This document shows, one piece after another, positions 32,549-46,712 of a stretch of 64,000 nt of DNA (its first letter is position 1; every line of letters begins with the position of its first letter). This DNA is from Butyriboletus loyo (taxonomy: Eukaryota; Basidiomycota; Agaricomycetes; Boletales; Boletaceae), in the NCBI GenBank assembly GCA_038093515.1, contig JBBPSI010000049.1, forward strand, positions 62,001 through 126,000, written 5' to 3'. The position numbers and the translations under genes were made by a program. The notes under the pieces were generated by a model that was not told the DNA's origin, did no database searches, and saw only the letters and a list, made by a program, of their open reading frames with translations.

Positions 32549-34771
32549 TCATATGGTACATGCGCGGAGTTCAACTCTAGATACATAGTCATTCGGCACC
32601 GAAAGCAAATACGCCAAGTCGGGGTTCAAGGACGAGGCGAGGGCGACGGCTGCTTGCTCGACCATGTCATCCGATATGTGGCGCGTTTTAGAGAGGATCG
32701 AGCCGAGGCCGATGCCAGGAAAGATGTACATGTTGTTCCCTTGGCCGGGTTCGTGTATCACCCCATCGCGCACCACAGGCTGGTAAGGGCTACCAGACGC
32801 ATAAATGACCTTGCCGTCGGTCCTACAAGGGAAGAGGCTGAGCGAGATGCGTAGATGGGCCGAGTGCGAATACCTACCACGCGATGGCATCTTGGTAGTC
32901 GAGTTCGCAAAGGTGAACCGGGTTGGAGAGGGGGAAGAGGATGGGCCGCGCGTTGAGAGCGGACATGGCCTTGACTACGTCCTCGGTGAACGCATCCTGA
33001 AGCGTGCGTGAGCATGACCAACACGGGGCATAGAACGATGCCTACCTTCGACGTGCTCAGACCAAGCATAGCGGTGGGCTTGACGTGGTTGATAATGTCC
33101 ACCAAGTTCTTGAGCTGTGGGCCGTCATAGTCCGTGCGAGCAAAGACTAGCCAACCAATCGCATTTTCAGTGTCTTGTTTGTGCAAAAGTAAACCGCCCA
33201 CATTTTTTATGTTCCTGGAGGCCCTTGCGGTCGGCCGTGATCAGTCCCTTGGAGTCCACGGTCTGAGCACGATCACACTTGAGCATGCGGATCGACGTTT
33301 AGTCACTCGAGCTCACGTAAATTCGAGACTTTGCCTCTTCGGGACTCATACCCAAGGTAGCGAAAAACGAGAGTAGCTGCTTTGCAACACCAATTCCTGC
33401 AGAGCCCGCGCCAAAGAAGAGTATCCTGTGGTCTGACAACGGTCTACCCGAGGCAGCCGAGGAGAGCCGTGCAGCATTGATGAAACCGGACAAGATGACG
33501 GACCCTGTGCCTTGAATCTGTTTAGAGATCAGCGAGGACGGTTTTAAAAAAGGTGAGAGAGAAAAACGTACATCGTCATTGAAAACGCGGTATTGATGGC
33601 GGTACCTGTCGAGATACCTAAATGCACTGTCCGTCGAGAAATCCTCGAATTGAACGAGCAAGTTTGGGAACACGTCTTTCATCGCTTGCATGAACTCGTC
33701 CATGAATTCGTCCATCTAGGTTGGAGTTCCGTCAGAACACCCTTTCGCTTGTCTCACGCGGGGCTTACTCACCTCTTGAGTCGTTGGTCTGGGACGACGA
33801 ACGCCAATGTAAAGCGGATCATGGAGGTAACGCCGGGTATTGGTTCCGAGATCAAGACAGATTGGGACCTGGGACATTCAGTTGAACATGGGACGAGTCG
33901 GTGTCAACAAAACCCCGACGTACAGTCGAAGTGGGCTTGATGCCCGCGCCTGCAATGTAGAGATCCCTGGACGCAAAGGGTATCGACTCGGGAGTTGAAA
34001 ATAACAAAGGAAACACATACAGTTTTCCGATACTGATGGGCAAGCCGTTCGCACCGAGATCGCCGAGACCGAGGATCCGCGAACCTGGAATGACAGAATA
34101 TGTGAGACGAGTGTCTAATTACCGGAAAGCGACATCCGAACGCGCTCACCATCCGTGACGACGGCGATACGACCGTCGTGGACGTCGGGCCAAGAGGCGA
34201 GCACGTCTCGAATACGACCCTTGTCTTGAATTGAGACGTACAGACCCTCTGGCCTGCGCCAGATGTGAGAGTAGTTGACACACGCTTCACCAACCTTTTC
34301 AGAATTGCGTTGCGGCGTAAGGGGTTGCGGCGTAAGGGGAACGTCACGCGACCACGAATGGACGGGGGATGCTTACTGTAGGTGTGTACAGGATGGGAAT
34401 CACTTCCTGAAGAGCGGGTGGGGAGACGGTCAACGAGGTGTGGTTTGGGAACGAGGTTCTGCTGTGCGCACCGACATGTTTCCGAGCAAGATGTCGTAGA
34501 ATAGATTGGAGTCGCGGCCTTTGAGGCCGTTGAGGTATATGTACTTGTCAAGCGAGACTGACTTGGAGCGCAGCTGCTCCAGACAGCGCTGCCGATGGTC
34601 TGTGAGGGCAAAGTGAGGGGGAAACCTGGCAGCAGACATGGTATGAAAGGCGAGCGCGCGGGGACGCGGAGTGTGGAGAGCTCTGGAGGCGGAGCGGATG
34701 GCAGGGCAGAGTGGCATATGAAGGACGAGAGAAGGAAAGAGTCGGCGACGAGCGATGCTTTCCCGGGTCAT
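32549..34771 (-). CDS. Malic enzyme, probably mitochondrial
   Basis: Oxidative decarboxylation of malate to pyruvate with NAD(P)H. Multi-exon gene on the complement; phase was followed through all joins. N-terminus is Arg/Ser/Ala-rich and acid-free (LCPAIRSASRALHTPRPR), a good mitochondrial presequence; starts at 34771, 34717 (MPLCPAIRS) and 34639 (MSAARFPPHF, cytosolic form) are all possible. Landmarks: SKSVSLDKYIYLNGLKGR, VIPILYTPTVGEACVNYSHI (catalytic Tyr), VVTDGSRILGLGDLGANG, LYIAGAGIKPTSTVPICLDL, LVQFEDFSTDSAFRYLDRYR, FNDDIQGTG (metal-binding Asp), FFGAGSAGIGVAKQLL (dinucleotide fold), FPLSNP, and YASGSPYQPV. Cofactor preference (NAD or NADP) cannot be decided by eye. Its stop is about 10 bp from that of the convergent SET-Tad3 gene. 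Confidence 0.94.
34310..34339. repeat. Perfect 15-bp tandem duplication in an intron
   Basis: TTGCGGCGTAAGGGG occurs twice back to back inside a malic enzyme intron, just upstream (in gene sense) of the exon starting VGEACVNYSH. Likely a replication-slippage duplication that lengthens the intron near its 3' end. Confidence 0.8.
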
Positions 34772-34972
34772 CCGTCCACTCGTTCATTTGCCTCTGATAC
34801 GTCTCATTTTGGATTTCCGGTGCTCGCCTCGTCTCGTTTCATTTCAACCCGACAAATCTATCGACGACACCACAATCCACCAAAAACACTCCTCAAGAAA
34901 ACAACCTGCAACCCGGTCCGTCGTCAGCACGCACATCCTGGCCCACCGAGCGATGAGAACGACCTTGAGAGA

Positions 34973-35515
34973 CTACCAAAACTGACGCCGTTTTTCCTTG
35001 ATAGCCCTGATCGTCGACTTTCTCTCTCCCCAACCCGCCCTGACTGCCTCCACCTTGGCCTCCTGTTTCCTCGCAAACGCCCTTCGGAGAGACCGCGGGA
35101 GAGCGGCAACCTGAGAGACAAAGCTGGGCGTGCAGTTGAACATCTTGGCGAGCTTGACACAGCTGTAGACATCCGGATTCGACCGTCTGAGCGTCCGCAG
35201 TTTCTCAATGTCCTCCTTTGACAGTCGCTCCTGCTCCGGTCTGTACGCTGACGGTCGAAGCAAGGGCGGTAGTGGACCGCCCAACGCAGCTGGTCGCAGG
35301 AGCGGGGAAGCAGGGTCGAGCGTCGTCGAAAGGGGAGACGGTGCAGACGGAGGTGGTCGGTGAATGAACGTCAGCTTGTTGCCCTCCAAGGAGGTGACGA
35401 CGGCATTGGGATTGCTGCGCAGCGGATCCGGGAAACGTGCGGGGGGCTTTTCTGGTCGACGAGTCGCGTACGTTCTGCAGTGAGACAAACTCAGCGCAAA
35501 CCGGGGCTTGAGCAT
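34973..35515 (-). CDS. MRPL20: Mitochondrial ribosomal protein L20 (fungal type)
   Basis: Component of the fungal mitochondrial large ribosomal subunit. Single exon of 180 residues from MLKPRFALSLSHCRTYATRR, a basic, acid-free presequence with the common RxY(S/A) cleavage context. Then RFPDPLRSNPNAVVTSLEGN, HRPPPSAPSP, LLRPSAYRPEQERLSKEDIE, LRRSNPDVYSCVKLAKMFNC, and a helical basic C-terminus AFARKQEAKVEAVRAGWGER and TIRAIKEKRRQFW, matching the MRP-L20 family pattern. The same frame stays open for 157 codons upstream to 35986; I place the start at 35515 because that Met begins the mitochondrial presequence. Confidence 0.88.
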   Translation of the reverse strand: MLKPRFALSLSHCRTYATRRPEKPPARFPDPLRSNPNAVVTSLEGNKLTFIHRPPPSAPSPLSTTLDPASPLLRPAALGGPLPPLLRPSAYRPEQERLSKEDIEKLRTLRRSNPDVYSCVKLAKMFNCTPSFVSQVAALPRSLRRAFARKQEAKVEAVRAGWGERKSTIRAIKEKRRQFW

Positions 35516-36143
35516 GTCGGTGTCGATAAGAAGAAGAAAAAAAAGTAACTGAACAGGATCACACAACGCCACCGCCTTTGCATTGCCCTCTGAGCGCTTC
35601 CTCGTCACAGAAGCGAACAGCTTCAGCGGACAACTCAACTCACGCAGCCCCACAAACTCGTGCTTTCCTTTCGAATCCACGCCTAGCATCGCTGAACCTT
35701 CGAAATGGTCCCACTTGCGATCGGTCATATTCATTTCCAACATGCCCACTGTCGATCCCTTACCAGCTGGCGGTAAACGCTCGGCGACGACACAAACGTG
35801 CGCCTCGTTTAGGTTATATACCGGAGTGGGTGCAAGATGCCTATCATACATATAACAAAGATTCAAGACAGAACCAGCCGAACGAGAAGAAAAAGAGTGT
35901 GCGAATCTTCCTAGGTCGAACCACAAATATAACGGATGTGCGCGAAATACGAAAGCAAGCGACGCAAGAAACGAATCATAAATCAATCAGAGATGCATCG
36001 TTCGCGAATCTCTTGGAAAAAATGCTACTCTCGAGGGAACGGTGTGCGAGTGAATGTGTATATGGCAATCTCAAACTGTCCAGTCACCAGTCGTCATCAA
36101 ATATGGATCTATGAAAGAACTGTAGCCGTGTGCGGTGACGTTT
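35516..36143 (-). other. In-frame open region upstream of MRPL20
   Basis: The reading frame of MRPL20 continues without stop to a Met at 35986. The upstream peptide has protein-like composition (for example STVGMLEMNMTDRKWDHFEG and LGVDSKGKHEFVGLREL) but no known domain. It may be a chance open frame over the promoter and 5' UTR, an alternative longer product, or the 3' exon of an unseen gene. No intron that would bypass it was clear. The stretch 35987-36143 shows nothing. Confidence 0.3.
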
Positions 36144-38209
36144 TCATGATCTCTCACTGCCTCTCGTCGAGGATACTTGTCCTTCAACAAGCGGGGGATT
36201 GCTATTCACATACGACCCGGCATAGTACGGCCGGGAAGCGGCCCGCGAGTCCGTTTGTCGACCGGTGGTCGTCCGCTCCGGGATAGCTTGCGGTCTCACA
36301 GGCGGCGTGCCTTTCGCAGAACCCTGAGAACCTGACGCACGTCGGTTGTGACCACCGAGCGCAAAGGATCCATGCAACGCTTGTGGAGCAGGCGTGCCGC
36401 AGACAGAAAGCCGACGTGTGACTTCTATGGGGGGCGACAAGGACGGTTGATGCTCCTGCTCTCTTCCCGGAGAGGTGACCTTGATGATCGTATCGGGCCT
36501 GCGCTGCTCAGGGGCGGGAAAACGATACGACGATGATGCCTCTGGGCATGGAGGAATCCCGTTCTGATGAAACTTGGTACTCTGTGGGTATCCATACCCG
36601 TCCTGCCCCCTGGCAGATGCCTCGGCGCGCACAGCTAAAAGCGCTTCTTCAAGCGATTCCATGCGTTGGCGGAGCATCGTGATCTCCTCCCCCATGACCC
36701 GGGTGCGCTTCTCGACCAAATCCTCCACTATCTCGTCCATCTTCTCCTGTTGCTGTTTCAACGACATCATCAGCGCATTCGACTTTTGCAGCTGGTCCGA
36801 TAACCAACTCTTTAGCTGCTTCGAGTCATTGAGGGCGTCGTAAAAGACCTCAAACGGAGCCAAGAAGGCGGACTTGTCGCCCGTGTAGCCAGGATGGTGA
36901 AGCGCGTGAGGCGTGGGTGGTACCAAGGTGTTGGCTATTGGAACCGAGAGATTCGGAGGAGAGGGTATCCCCCGTGCGGTCGAGCTGATCAAAGGTGCAG
37001 CGGTGGCCTGGAGACTAAACCGGGTGGGTGTAGGAGGAACATTACTGGCAACTCTTCGGGTGGACTGGGCATTGTTCAAGACCAATGGCAAACGGGGAAT
37101 TGCCATTGGGAAGCGGCCGGGATCTGCCACTGGTGGGGCGCTTTGAATGACAGGTGCCAATGGATCGGATGGGCCCACGCCACGGGCGCTGATTAAAATA
37201 TCAGCGGGCTTCTTTTTGCGACCACCGGGCTGGGCAGCACGACGACGTGCGAAGCTGATCGGCGGAGGGGGTAAGGAGTGTGCTGCGGTAACTTGTTGCG
37301 CTTTAGACGTGGGCTCGGCTGAATTCTGAGCTGCCGTGAGAGCGAGCGGTTGTTGGTTTGAGACAATCAACGGTGGAGGAGTAAGAGGCCGGGCTGAAGA
37401 TGACGTCGCCTGACTGCCAGATGCAACCGCGTTTCCAGCGCAACGGTTCCCGACGGATATTGTGCTGGGACTGATGCGCCCAATACGAGACAATTTTGAG
37501 GTCGTCAACTGATCACGAGGTGGCGACCTACTGAGAAGACTCCCAGAAACCATGGGATTCGGACCCGTGGATGACATGACAGCGGATATACTTCCTCGCC
37601 GCTGGTCCATAAGTGCTTTCGGTTGCTGTTTGACGTGTATGGGACGGGGTTGATCGCGAGGGACGGCGTCATCTGGGGCGGGAAGGGTGGCGACGACAGG
37701 GGATACGGGAACAGGCGTGCTTTGTTCGGCAGAGGGACTGATGCGAGTGGTCGGGCCATGGGGAGGGCCACTGAGGGTCACACGGCGCTTTTTCGACGAG
37801 GGTTGCACGGTGGGCGTGGCAGAGGAATCACGGGATGGATCGTTATGTTGGGGTGGGGATTGCGGGGGACGCTGGGAGTCGTCTCTGTCCTCTTGTTTGA
37901 TTCGGACGGTGATTGGTGATTGGCGGGTGTCATCAGCATTGTGACTGGGGAAGGAGCGCGTTTGGCACGAAAATAGTGACGGAGAGGCACAAGGGGGACT
38001 TACGCATCGACGGGAGCACGGTCGGTGCGCGCTGGAGGCGGGAGTTCTTCGCGGGAGCGTTTCTTTGTGGTGGTGGCGGCGATGCGTGGGGGGGAGTGGG
38101 CAGGGCGAGACTGGATCGGGGGGAGGGCGTTGCTGATAGGCGCAATCTCGCTGAGGGAGGAGCTGCTGAACGCTTGTGCAAAGGAGGGGAGGGAGTGGGG
38201 AATAGACAT
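36144..38209 (-). CDS. Low-complexity protein with coiled coil, unknown function
   Basis: Two exons on the complement, 38209-38004 and 37944-36144, give 668 residues. Start MSIPHSLPSFAQAFSSSS; the intron has GTAAGT and CCCCAG ends. Most of the protein is Pro/Ser/Thr-rich and disordered, with basic patches TKKRSREELP and SSKKRRVTLS that could be nuclear localisation signals, and a VRIKQEDRDD segment that fits a sumoylation consensus (IKQE). About residues 420-520 form a folded block: APFEVFYDALNDSKQLKSWL, then a coiled coil SNALMMSLKQQQEKMDEIVE through EEITMLRQRMESLEEALLAV. No DNA-binding domain recognised. A longer frame runs to 38462, but its extra N-terminus is low-complexity translation of a leader and intron. 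Confidence 0.7.
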
Positions 38210-39446
38210 GGCAAGGAAGGAGAAAAGATTGGCTCGCCAGATTTGTGTTTAGAAGAGAGAGAGAAAAAAACGGAAAAAAAAAGCGACGGAACCGAAAACC
38301 ACTCGGGCTGACGACTGGTTGGAGGAGGAGTGGAATTCTGCAGTCGAACGGGCTGTCGTGAGTGATCTCGCGGTCGGTGATCCGAACAATCAGCAGAGAC
38401 TCTGAACGCTGAGGAGAACGATGTCGAGGCTGGTTGGCTTGAAAATGTTCGCGTTCTCCCAAACCCCTGATCAGTTATCATCCCAATCTAACCGAATCCA
38501 AACTGTTTTCATTGTCTTGCCTTTGTTCTCGCCCCAATTTCTAATTTCGCTCTCCCGCATCCTTTGCCCGCTCTCACGTCTCGATTTGAGAAAACCCAAG
38601 CGCTGTCTTTTTCACAGCCAATTGCCACGGTGACCTCCTCGAGGTGACCAATGATCCTATCTTTCGCTCCCTGGCAACGCCAATGACCACTGCCCGTTCA
38701 ATTTGACGCTTCCACTATCTCGGTTCAGTCCACGAATACCTTCTTAAACAAAAAAGCGGACACGGCCACACCTCGAGGCTGGTCCAAGGGAATTCGCCAA
38801 ACGAGTCATCTCACCAGAACATCACATCAGATGCATCAAAACGCTACAGATAACGCCTCTCTTTGGTATCTGGTTTTTGCATGCGGTGTCCACATCACCT
38901 TCGTCCCCAGCCTTTTCTCCTCCACACTTTCATGCCAATGGCATCGGGCCTGAAATAGCAATGCAATGGCTCGACAAACCTATGAGCATACAGCGTGTTT
39001 CACCAAGCTATCACCACCTTCTTCGGTCTTATCATTGGGCTCCTGGACGTAAGCCTCGCCTTCTCTCACAAGGGCCGAGTCTCATTCATGCCTTTGAAAG
39101 GTGTCAGTAAATAACCGCCGTCTTCGAGAAAATGGAATGTGCTTCAATTAATTTCGGACATGCCATGGGGCGGCTGCTACTGCTCTAGCAACATACCAGC
39201 CTAAATCAACTCAAATCGATCGAACTGACGTGTAATACCGGACGAAACGTCGTCCCTTATCGCACTCTCCTGTAACGACCCGCATCTGGTCAACTTGCCC
39301 CAACGTTTGCCAGCATGCTCGCTTAACAAGGTAAAACACTTTCAACGTAACAACGGACATGATGGCCTCCAACAAGCTACATATATAGCTAACATGAGTT
39401 CATACACTCCGCATGGGCGCACCACAAACAATAATATCTCGCCAAA
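38210..39446. other. Intergenic region
   Basis: About 1.2 kb holding the leader and promoter of the coiled-coil gene and the 3' flank of RTT109. Homopurine/AAAAA runs near 38260-38285 are visible. The plus-strand frame at 39295-39897 mostly overlaps RTT109 in antisense and is rejected. Confidence 0.5.
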
Positions 39447-40985
39447 TCAGGGTTTCCCTCTCTTTTTCCGACGCGCAGTTAACACAGTGATGGTGGGCTT
39501 GCCGTCACCCCCGGCGGCCTCGACCGAATCCTTACGTGGCTCATCAGGATTGCTCACCGCAACCGATCCATATATATACGAATTGTACGTCTCAAGAGAA
39601 GCGACTGGCTCCGCGAAAGGGTTTGGTGAAACGTCGTCCATAGGACGTTTATCATTCATAAGATGTGGTGGCGGCGTTTCAGGGGGAGCCAAGGTGCTCC
39701 CAGCTAGATCTCGCTCTGGCGCATCGCCTGGGCTCGGGGCAATGTCTGAAGACTGGACGACCTTGAGACCGTCGCATAGGCCTTTAATGGTCTCTTCCAG
39801 AACCCGCGTAGACCACACTGCCCGTTCTACAGATGGAAATTCGTGGCCAGTCATCAACGAAGTCAAGACACGTTTCATCATCTGCGAAGAGACCTGACCA
39901 GGCTGCGATGCGAGCGGCAAAGGTTCGCTGCGTGGCGTCGGTATGGGGGATGACGTGGTCATGACAAAGAAGCCTGTCACAGCTCCCGCGATGCATTCCT
40001 GACGAAATGACATGCGCTCCCAAAATTCCTCGATGGATACCTTTCGCAGTGCCCGGGTAGTATGTTCGATTTTTGTAGAGGAAGACGGCTCCTTTTTATC
40101 CGAGCCGCTTTCTGCGTCTTCTTCGGACCTCTGTACAGTGCGGCTAGAGCGGGGACGCTTCCGCTCCGGTGACTTGACACCCTCCGCATCTGTCGTGTAC
40201 GCGATCTCGTCCAAGAAGCGCGCCTTGGGGTCATCATCAAACCACGGGATGACATGTCCGATGTGAGTAAGCTTCTCACCGCGGCCGATCGCGGAACACG
40301 GCAAGGGGACGTGGTTCTGACAGTACGGATGCCCATACGACCACGGCACCGACGTCTCGGACGTGGACCCATACACGCGTTCCAACGCATGAGACGCCTC
40401 GAGTTCCCCAAGACCCGGAAGGAGATAAAACAATCGGATACAAACATCCTCTTGACCGACACGTGCGGTCACGTCGTTTGCGACGATCCCAAACTGGCGC
40501 TTCCACCACGCACAGAGTCTGACGTCCGACAGGGGACGTTTTCCCGGGAATTCGGCAGAGTTGGGGAAGAGGTATTGGCTTTGGGCACGGGCGAAGAGGT
40601 GGACCCAGAGATGAGCGACGGGGAGGGGTCGGGTGGTGGGATCGACGTAGTAGGTCAGAAAGGCACGCACGAGCGCCGGGGTGGGCGAGGGTGCTTTTGC
40701 CTGGCCGGTCGAGTCGACCTTGGATACGTAGAGTACGGCGCTGGATGTAGACGGTACATGGTAGAGGAACGCCTCGATGGCGGAGACGAAGACACGGGGC
40801 GAGTCTGGGGTAGACTGTTCTGAGAAGAGGACGAGGATGTGCTGGAGAAACGTCTTTGGCCGGGGTGCTGCAAAGGGGAACAAGTTTGAGTGTTTTCTGG
40901 GAGACGATACGAGTACGTGGATGTGGAATTGGCGAGTACCGGGCGAGTTTGCGAGACCCTGCAAAAGTGCGTCGCGTAGGTTCAT
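39447..40985 (-). CDS. RTT109: Histone acetyltransferase Rtt109
   Basis: Fungal-specific p300-like histone acetyltransferase that acetylates H3 Lys56 (with Asf1/Vps75), important for replication-coupled nucleosome assembly. Intronless, 512 residues from MNLRDALLQGLANSPGTRQF; the frame opens 17 codons earlier, but the MNLRD start matches the family. Landmarks: FHIHVLVSSPRKH, VLYVSKVDSTGQ (substrate-binding strand), ALVRAFLTYYVDPTTRPLPV, LWVHLFARAQSQYLFPNSAE, GKRPLSDVRLCAWWKRQF, and IPWFDDDPKARFLDEI. A charged linker (RKRPRSSRTVQRSEEDAES) is followed by SIEEFWERMSFRQEC. The C-terminus is basic (LTARRKKRGKP), likely a nuclear localisation or nucleosome-contact tail. The frames at 40276-41040 and 40254-40823 are shadows. 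Confidence 0.9.
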   Translation of the reverse strand: MNLRDALLQGLANSPGTRQFHIHVLVSSPRKHSNLFPFAAPRPKTFLQHILVLFSEQSTPDSPRVFVSAIEAFLYHVPSTSSAVLYVSKVDSTGQAKAPSPTPALVRAFLTYYVDPTTRPLPVAHLWVHLFARAQSQYLFPNSAEFPGKRPLSDVRLCAWWKRQFGIVANDVTARVGQEDVCIRLFYLLPGLGELEASHALERVYGSTSETSVPWSYGHPYCQNHVPLPCSAIGRGEKLTHIGHVIPWFDDDPKARFLDEIAYTTDAEGVKSPERKRPRSSRTVQRSEEDAESGSDKKEPSSSTKIEHTTRALRKVSIEEFWERMSFRQECIAGAVTGFFVMTTSSPIPTPRSEPLPLASQPGQVSSQMMKRVLTSLMTGHEFPSVERAVWSTRVLEETIKGLCDGLKVVQSSDIAPSPGDAPERDLAGSTLAPPETPPPHLMNDKRPMDDVSPNPFAEPVASLETYNSYIYGSVAVSNPDEPRKDSVEAAGGDGKPTITVLTARRKKRGKP

Positions 40986-41127
40986 GCTGTGGACGCGTGG
41001 GAAGTCGAGGCGTAGTAGGTGGACATTGCAGAACAAACAAGGTATGGTATATTACGACTACATCCGCATGGTAGAGTACAAGAAAACGTCTTGGGATCGT
41101 TCAATGTCATCGAAACTGGCCGTGCAT

Positions 41128-43922
<2,795 letters not shown>

Positions 43923-44064
43923 GGTGGTGGTCGTGTGTAGAGAACCAAGCAAGGCAGACTCGGATCAGTAGGTTTGCCGCAAAGGTGCGGTTTGTGGCGC
44001 TGAACTCGCGTGAGATCTCCTCTCAGGGAAAAAAAAGGTCGTATTCTATGTACTCTAAACCATC

Positions 44065-45063
44065 TTAAATCTTGACGCCCGTATGTATGCAAGCAATGCC
44101 ACCCCACAAGTCTGTCCATGCCCCGCCGTCGTGGTCTCCCCCTGTCGCGAAGCCAGCGTCTCTAATCATCCCCGCAAACTCTGGCTGAGAAGGGAACTTT
44201 CGTATCGATTCGACCAAATACTGGTATGAGTCTCGGTCTCCAGCCAAAATAGTCCCAAGCAGAGGTATCACAGAAAACGAATATTGATCGTACACTCTGC
44301 GAGCCATGAGAAGGATCCGAGAAAGGTGGCGAGATACTCACGCGTTCAACAGGGGATTGTTCACTTTGCTAAACTCGAGGCAGGCGAAAGTGCCTCCTGG
44401 TTTGAGCACTCTGTACGCCTCTTTCAGGACAGCGGGAATGGACGTGCAGTTGCGGATACCGAACGCGATCGTGTACAGATCGTATGCATTGTCTTTGAAC
44501 TGTGATGGAGAAAGCTCCTGTGCGTTGGCCTCATGGAATGATACCTGCGATGCTTCGCACCCCTCAGTAATGTCTTGGGAGGGCCGCGGCAAATACTCAC
44601 TGTTGTGGTACATCGTCTTTTTGAATCTCTTGAAACCTTCACCGAGCATTTGTGCGTTGATATCGACAATTTCAACGGTAGTCTCTCTGTCAGCATATTC
44701 TTCTCGCGCGTGATCAAGGATACGAAGTGCAATGTCTCCCGTTCCTCCAGCGACGTCGATGCAATGAATTGGGCCCTTGCGACCAGGTCTCAAGGTAGAG
44801 ACAAAGGTGTCTTTCCATAACCTGTGTACACCCAGAGATGAAGCGTCGTTCATCAGGTCGTATTTGGACGCTACGCTATCGAAGACGCCTTTCACGAGGG
44901 TTTCCTTGGACTCTTGTGGGACAGTCTTGAAGCCAAATGAGGCGGTCCGACCTGACGACGGTGAACTGCCCGGGGTAGCCTGGCCATGGTTTTTCCGTAG
45001 AAGAATTGGTGCAACGAGCTGTCTGTTCGCTCGTTTCGCGCAATGAGAAACCTGGCCGAGCAT
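44065..45063 (-). CDS. COQ5: Ubiquinone biosynthesis C-methyltransferase
   Basis: SAM-dependent methyltransferase of the mitochondrial CoQ synthome, C-methylating the polyprenyl-benzoquinol ring. Three exons on the complement: 45063-44601, 44552-44342, 44296-44065 (301 residues). N-terminal presequence is basic ([20 protein letters not shown]). UbiE/COQ5 signatures: [43 protein letters not shown], the SAM motif [67 protein letters not shown], and [20 protein letters not shown] with [12 protein letters not shown] end. The first intron has two possible acceptors; the upstream one (intron 44600-44553) preserves the [15 protein letters not shown] reading of the family. Confidence 0.95.
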
Positions 45064-46480
45064 TTTGGATGGGTGTAGATTCGGAAGCAGACAGAACTAC
45101 ACTCGGAGAACTTGGACCCACGTGATCCTACTTTAAGTCACCATCCCGCGTTAATGAGTTCCAGCGATGAGGCTCACACTGGAGACTCGGGCAACTCTAG
45201 AATGTAGCCTGGATGATATTATTACGCACACGGATCCAAAGCTCATACCTCGCGGCTTCCATGCTACACTTTACAGTGCTGCGTTCAGCTACATCTACAA
45301 GGCCACCACTAGCAAGGGAAGTCGTTCCAAGGTTGGCTGAAATGCGGCTTGCTCGTAGGTGACGTTTCAGTTGTTGATCGCCACTTCTTCCATGCAAAAA
45401 ACCAACGTGACCCAGCTGGTTGTGTACTGTATATTGCACGCTCTCCAATAAGCTCAAATCTCACCTCACGAACATCTTGAATGTAAGCATCATCATGTTC
45501 CAATAGTGGTTGAGTACCGGAGCCATTTTCAAGGCTGCGTCTGAGCTCCACGGAGAGATGCTCGACTGTGCATATCTCATATGACTCGGGTTAGACGTTT
45601 GGTGCCAAAGAGACACGACATCTACACGGTAAAAGTCGTACGTGAATTTTTCTCTCGTTTACTTTCTCCTCATGGAGCACATGCAGCCCATCGCATACAA
45701 GGGAAAACCATACTGGTGGATGGCCTTCATGACCCTGTCCAGAGACTGTCAAAAGCACTCCTGGATCTCGTTTCGTCTCATCGTGCAAGGAAGACTGTTG
45801 ACCTGCTTCTTCTTCTTCTCAAGTCTGTCCTCGCGTTTTTGGTCGCACTTGGCCGCTCTGGTGAGCATGGAGAGACAACCACCCCAGATATATACCAGGA
45901 CATTTTCGAGAATGTCTTTCACACGAGTCGACCGAATATATCGGCGCAGGGAGGTAGCTCGATGCTGGAGAGGGATTCGCAAATGCGCTGCCAATGAAGG
46001 AGAGCCACATCAAGCTTCAGACGGACTCAGGGTATTTTTATTTGTGCGCATTCCCGGCTAATAGAAGGATTCCATCAGTCAAACGCATCATGGGGGTCTC
46101 CAAGAACTTTATTCCGGCTTTCGCCTCGGTGCTCCAGATCATTTCCGAGAGACCTTCATGCGGCTTTTCAGCCGTGCTGCTCTCTCTACTCTCTCGGGGG
46201 AGAAAGATGGTGCTCTGACAGACGCGCAATCCCAAGGTGTCTACTCGGACATCGTTGTGGAGGCATTTCTAGAAAGACGATGTGATCTTGGAGGCATTGG
46301 ATCGAGACACCACCACAATAATCCATGTTCCTCGATTTGGGCTCTAGCAAAGACGGAATTTCGACGGGGACGTAGTGAACGGGGACGACGACGACGATAC
46401 CCAGTTTCTTACTCCCTATTCTTCCACCATACACACATGTCGAACACAGCAATGTGACTGAACGTGCACGCAATGCGTAC
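45064..46480. other. Unassigned region, possible decayed gene
   Basis: No assignable gene. On the complement several protein-like pieces occur: EVRFELIGERAIYSTQP (near 45420-45470), RYIRSTRVKDILENVLVYIW and EKKKKQ (45800-45950), and SEMIWSTEAKAGIKFLETPM with RLTDGILLLAGNAHK (46040-46150). Between them lie stops, and the introns I could imagine do not connect the pieces in one phase. A plus-strand frame at 45581-45997 overlaps. It could be a pseudogene, a lineage-specific gene with introns I misjudge, or noise. Confidence 0.25.
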
Positions 46481-46712
46481 CGTGTTCGTCGTAATGTGAT
46501 GCGTTAGGCTGCTGATGGACCCTCGTAACGTTACCTCAAGCTTGGAATCATTCCAATATACACACCTCGCACGACTAGAAAAGACCCCAACCATCCCAGT
46601 GACAGCGACGACCTCTTTGCGGTTTGCACTAAATCAGGTGGTTGCATCGGCCCCCACTGATGGAACGATCAAAATCCTGAAACCCAAACGATAAGCTACT
46701 AACTATTGCCCT

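Noticed and set aside
38210..38462. Extended N-terminus of the coiled-coil protein (frame open to 38462)
   Set aside because: The extension is Phe/Ser/Pro low-complexity translation of a pyrimidine-rich leader and runs through a clear GTAAGT..CCCCAG intron; the spliced start at 38209 is better.
39295..39897. 200-codon plus-strand frame
   Set aside because: Mostly antisense to RTT109, no domain, no splice or promoter support.
40276..41040. 254-codon minus-strand frame overlapping RTT109
   Set aside because: Out-of-frame shadow of the RTT109 coding sequence.
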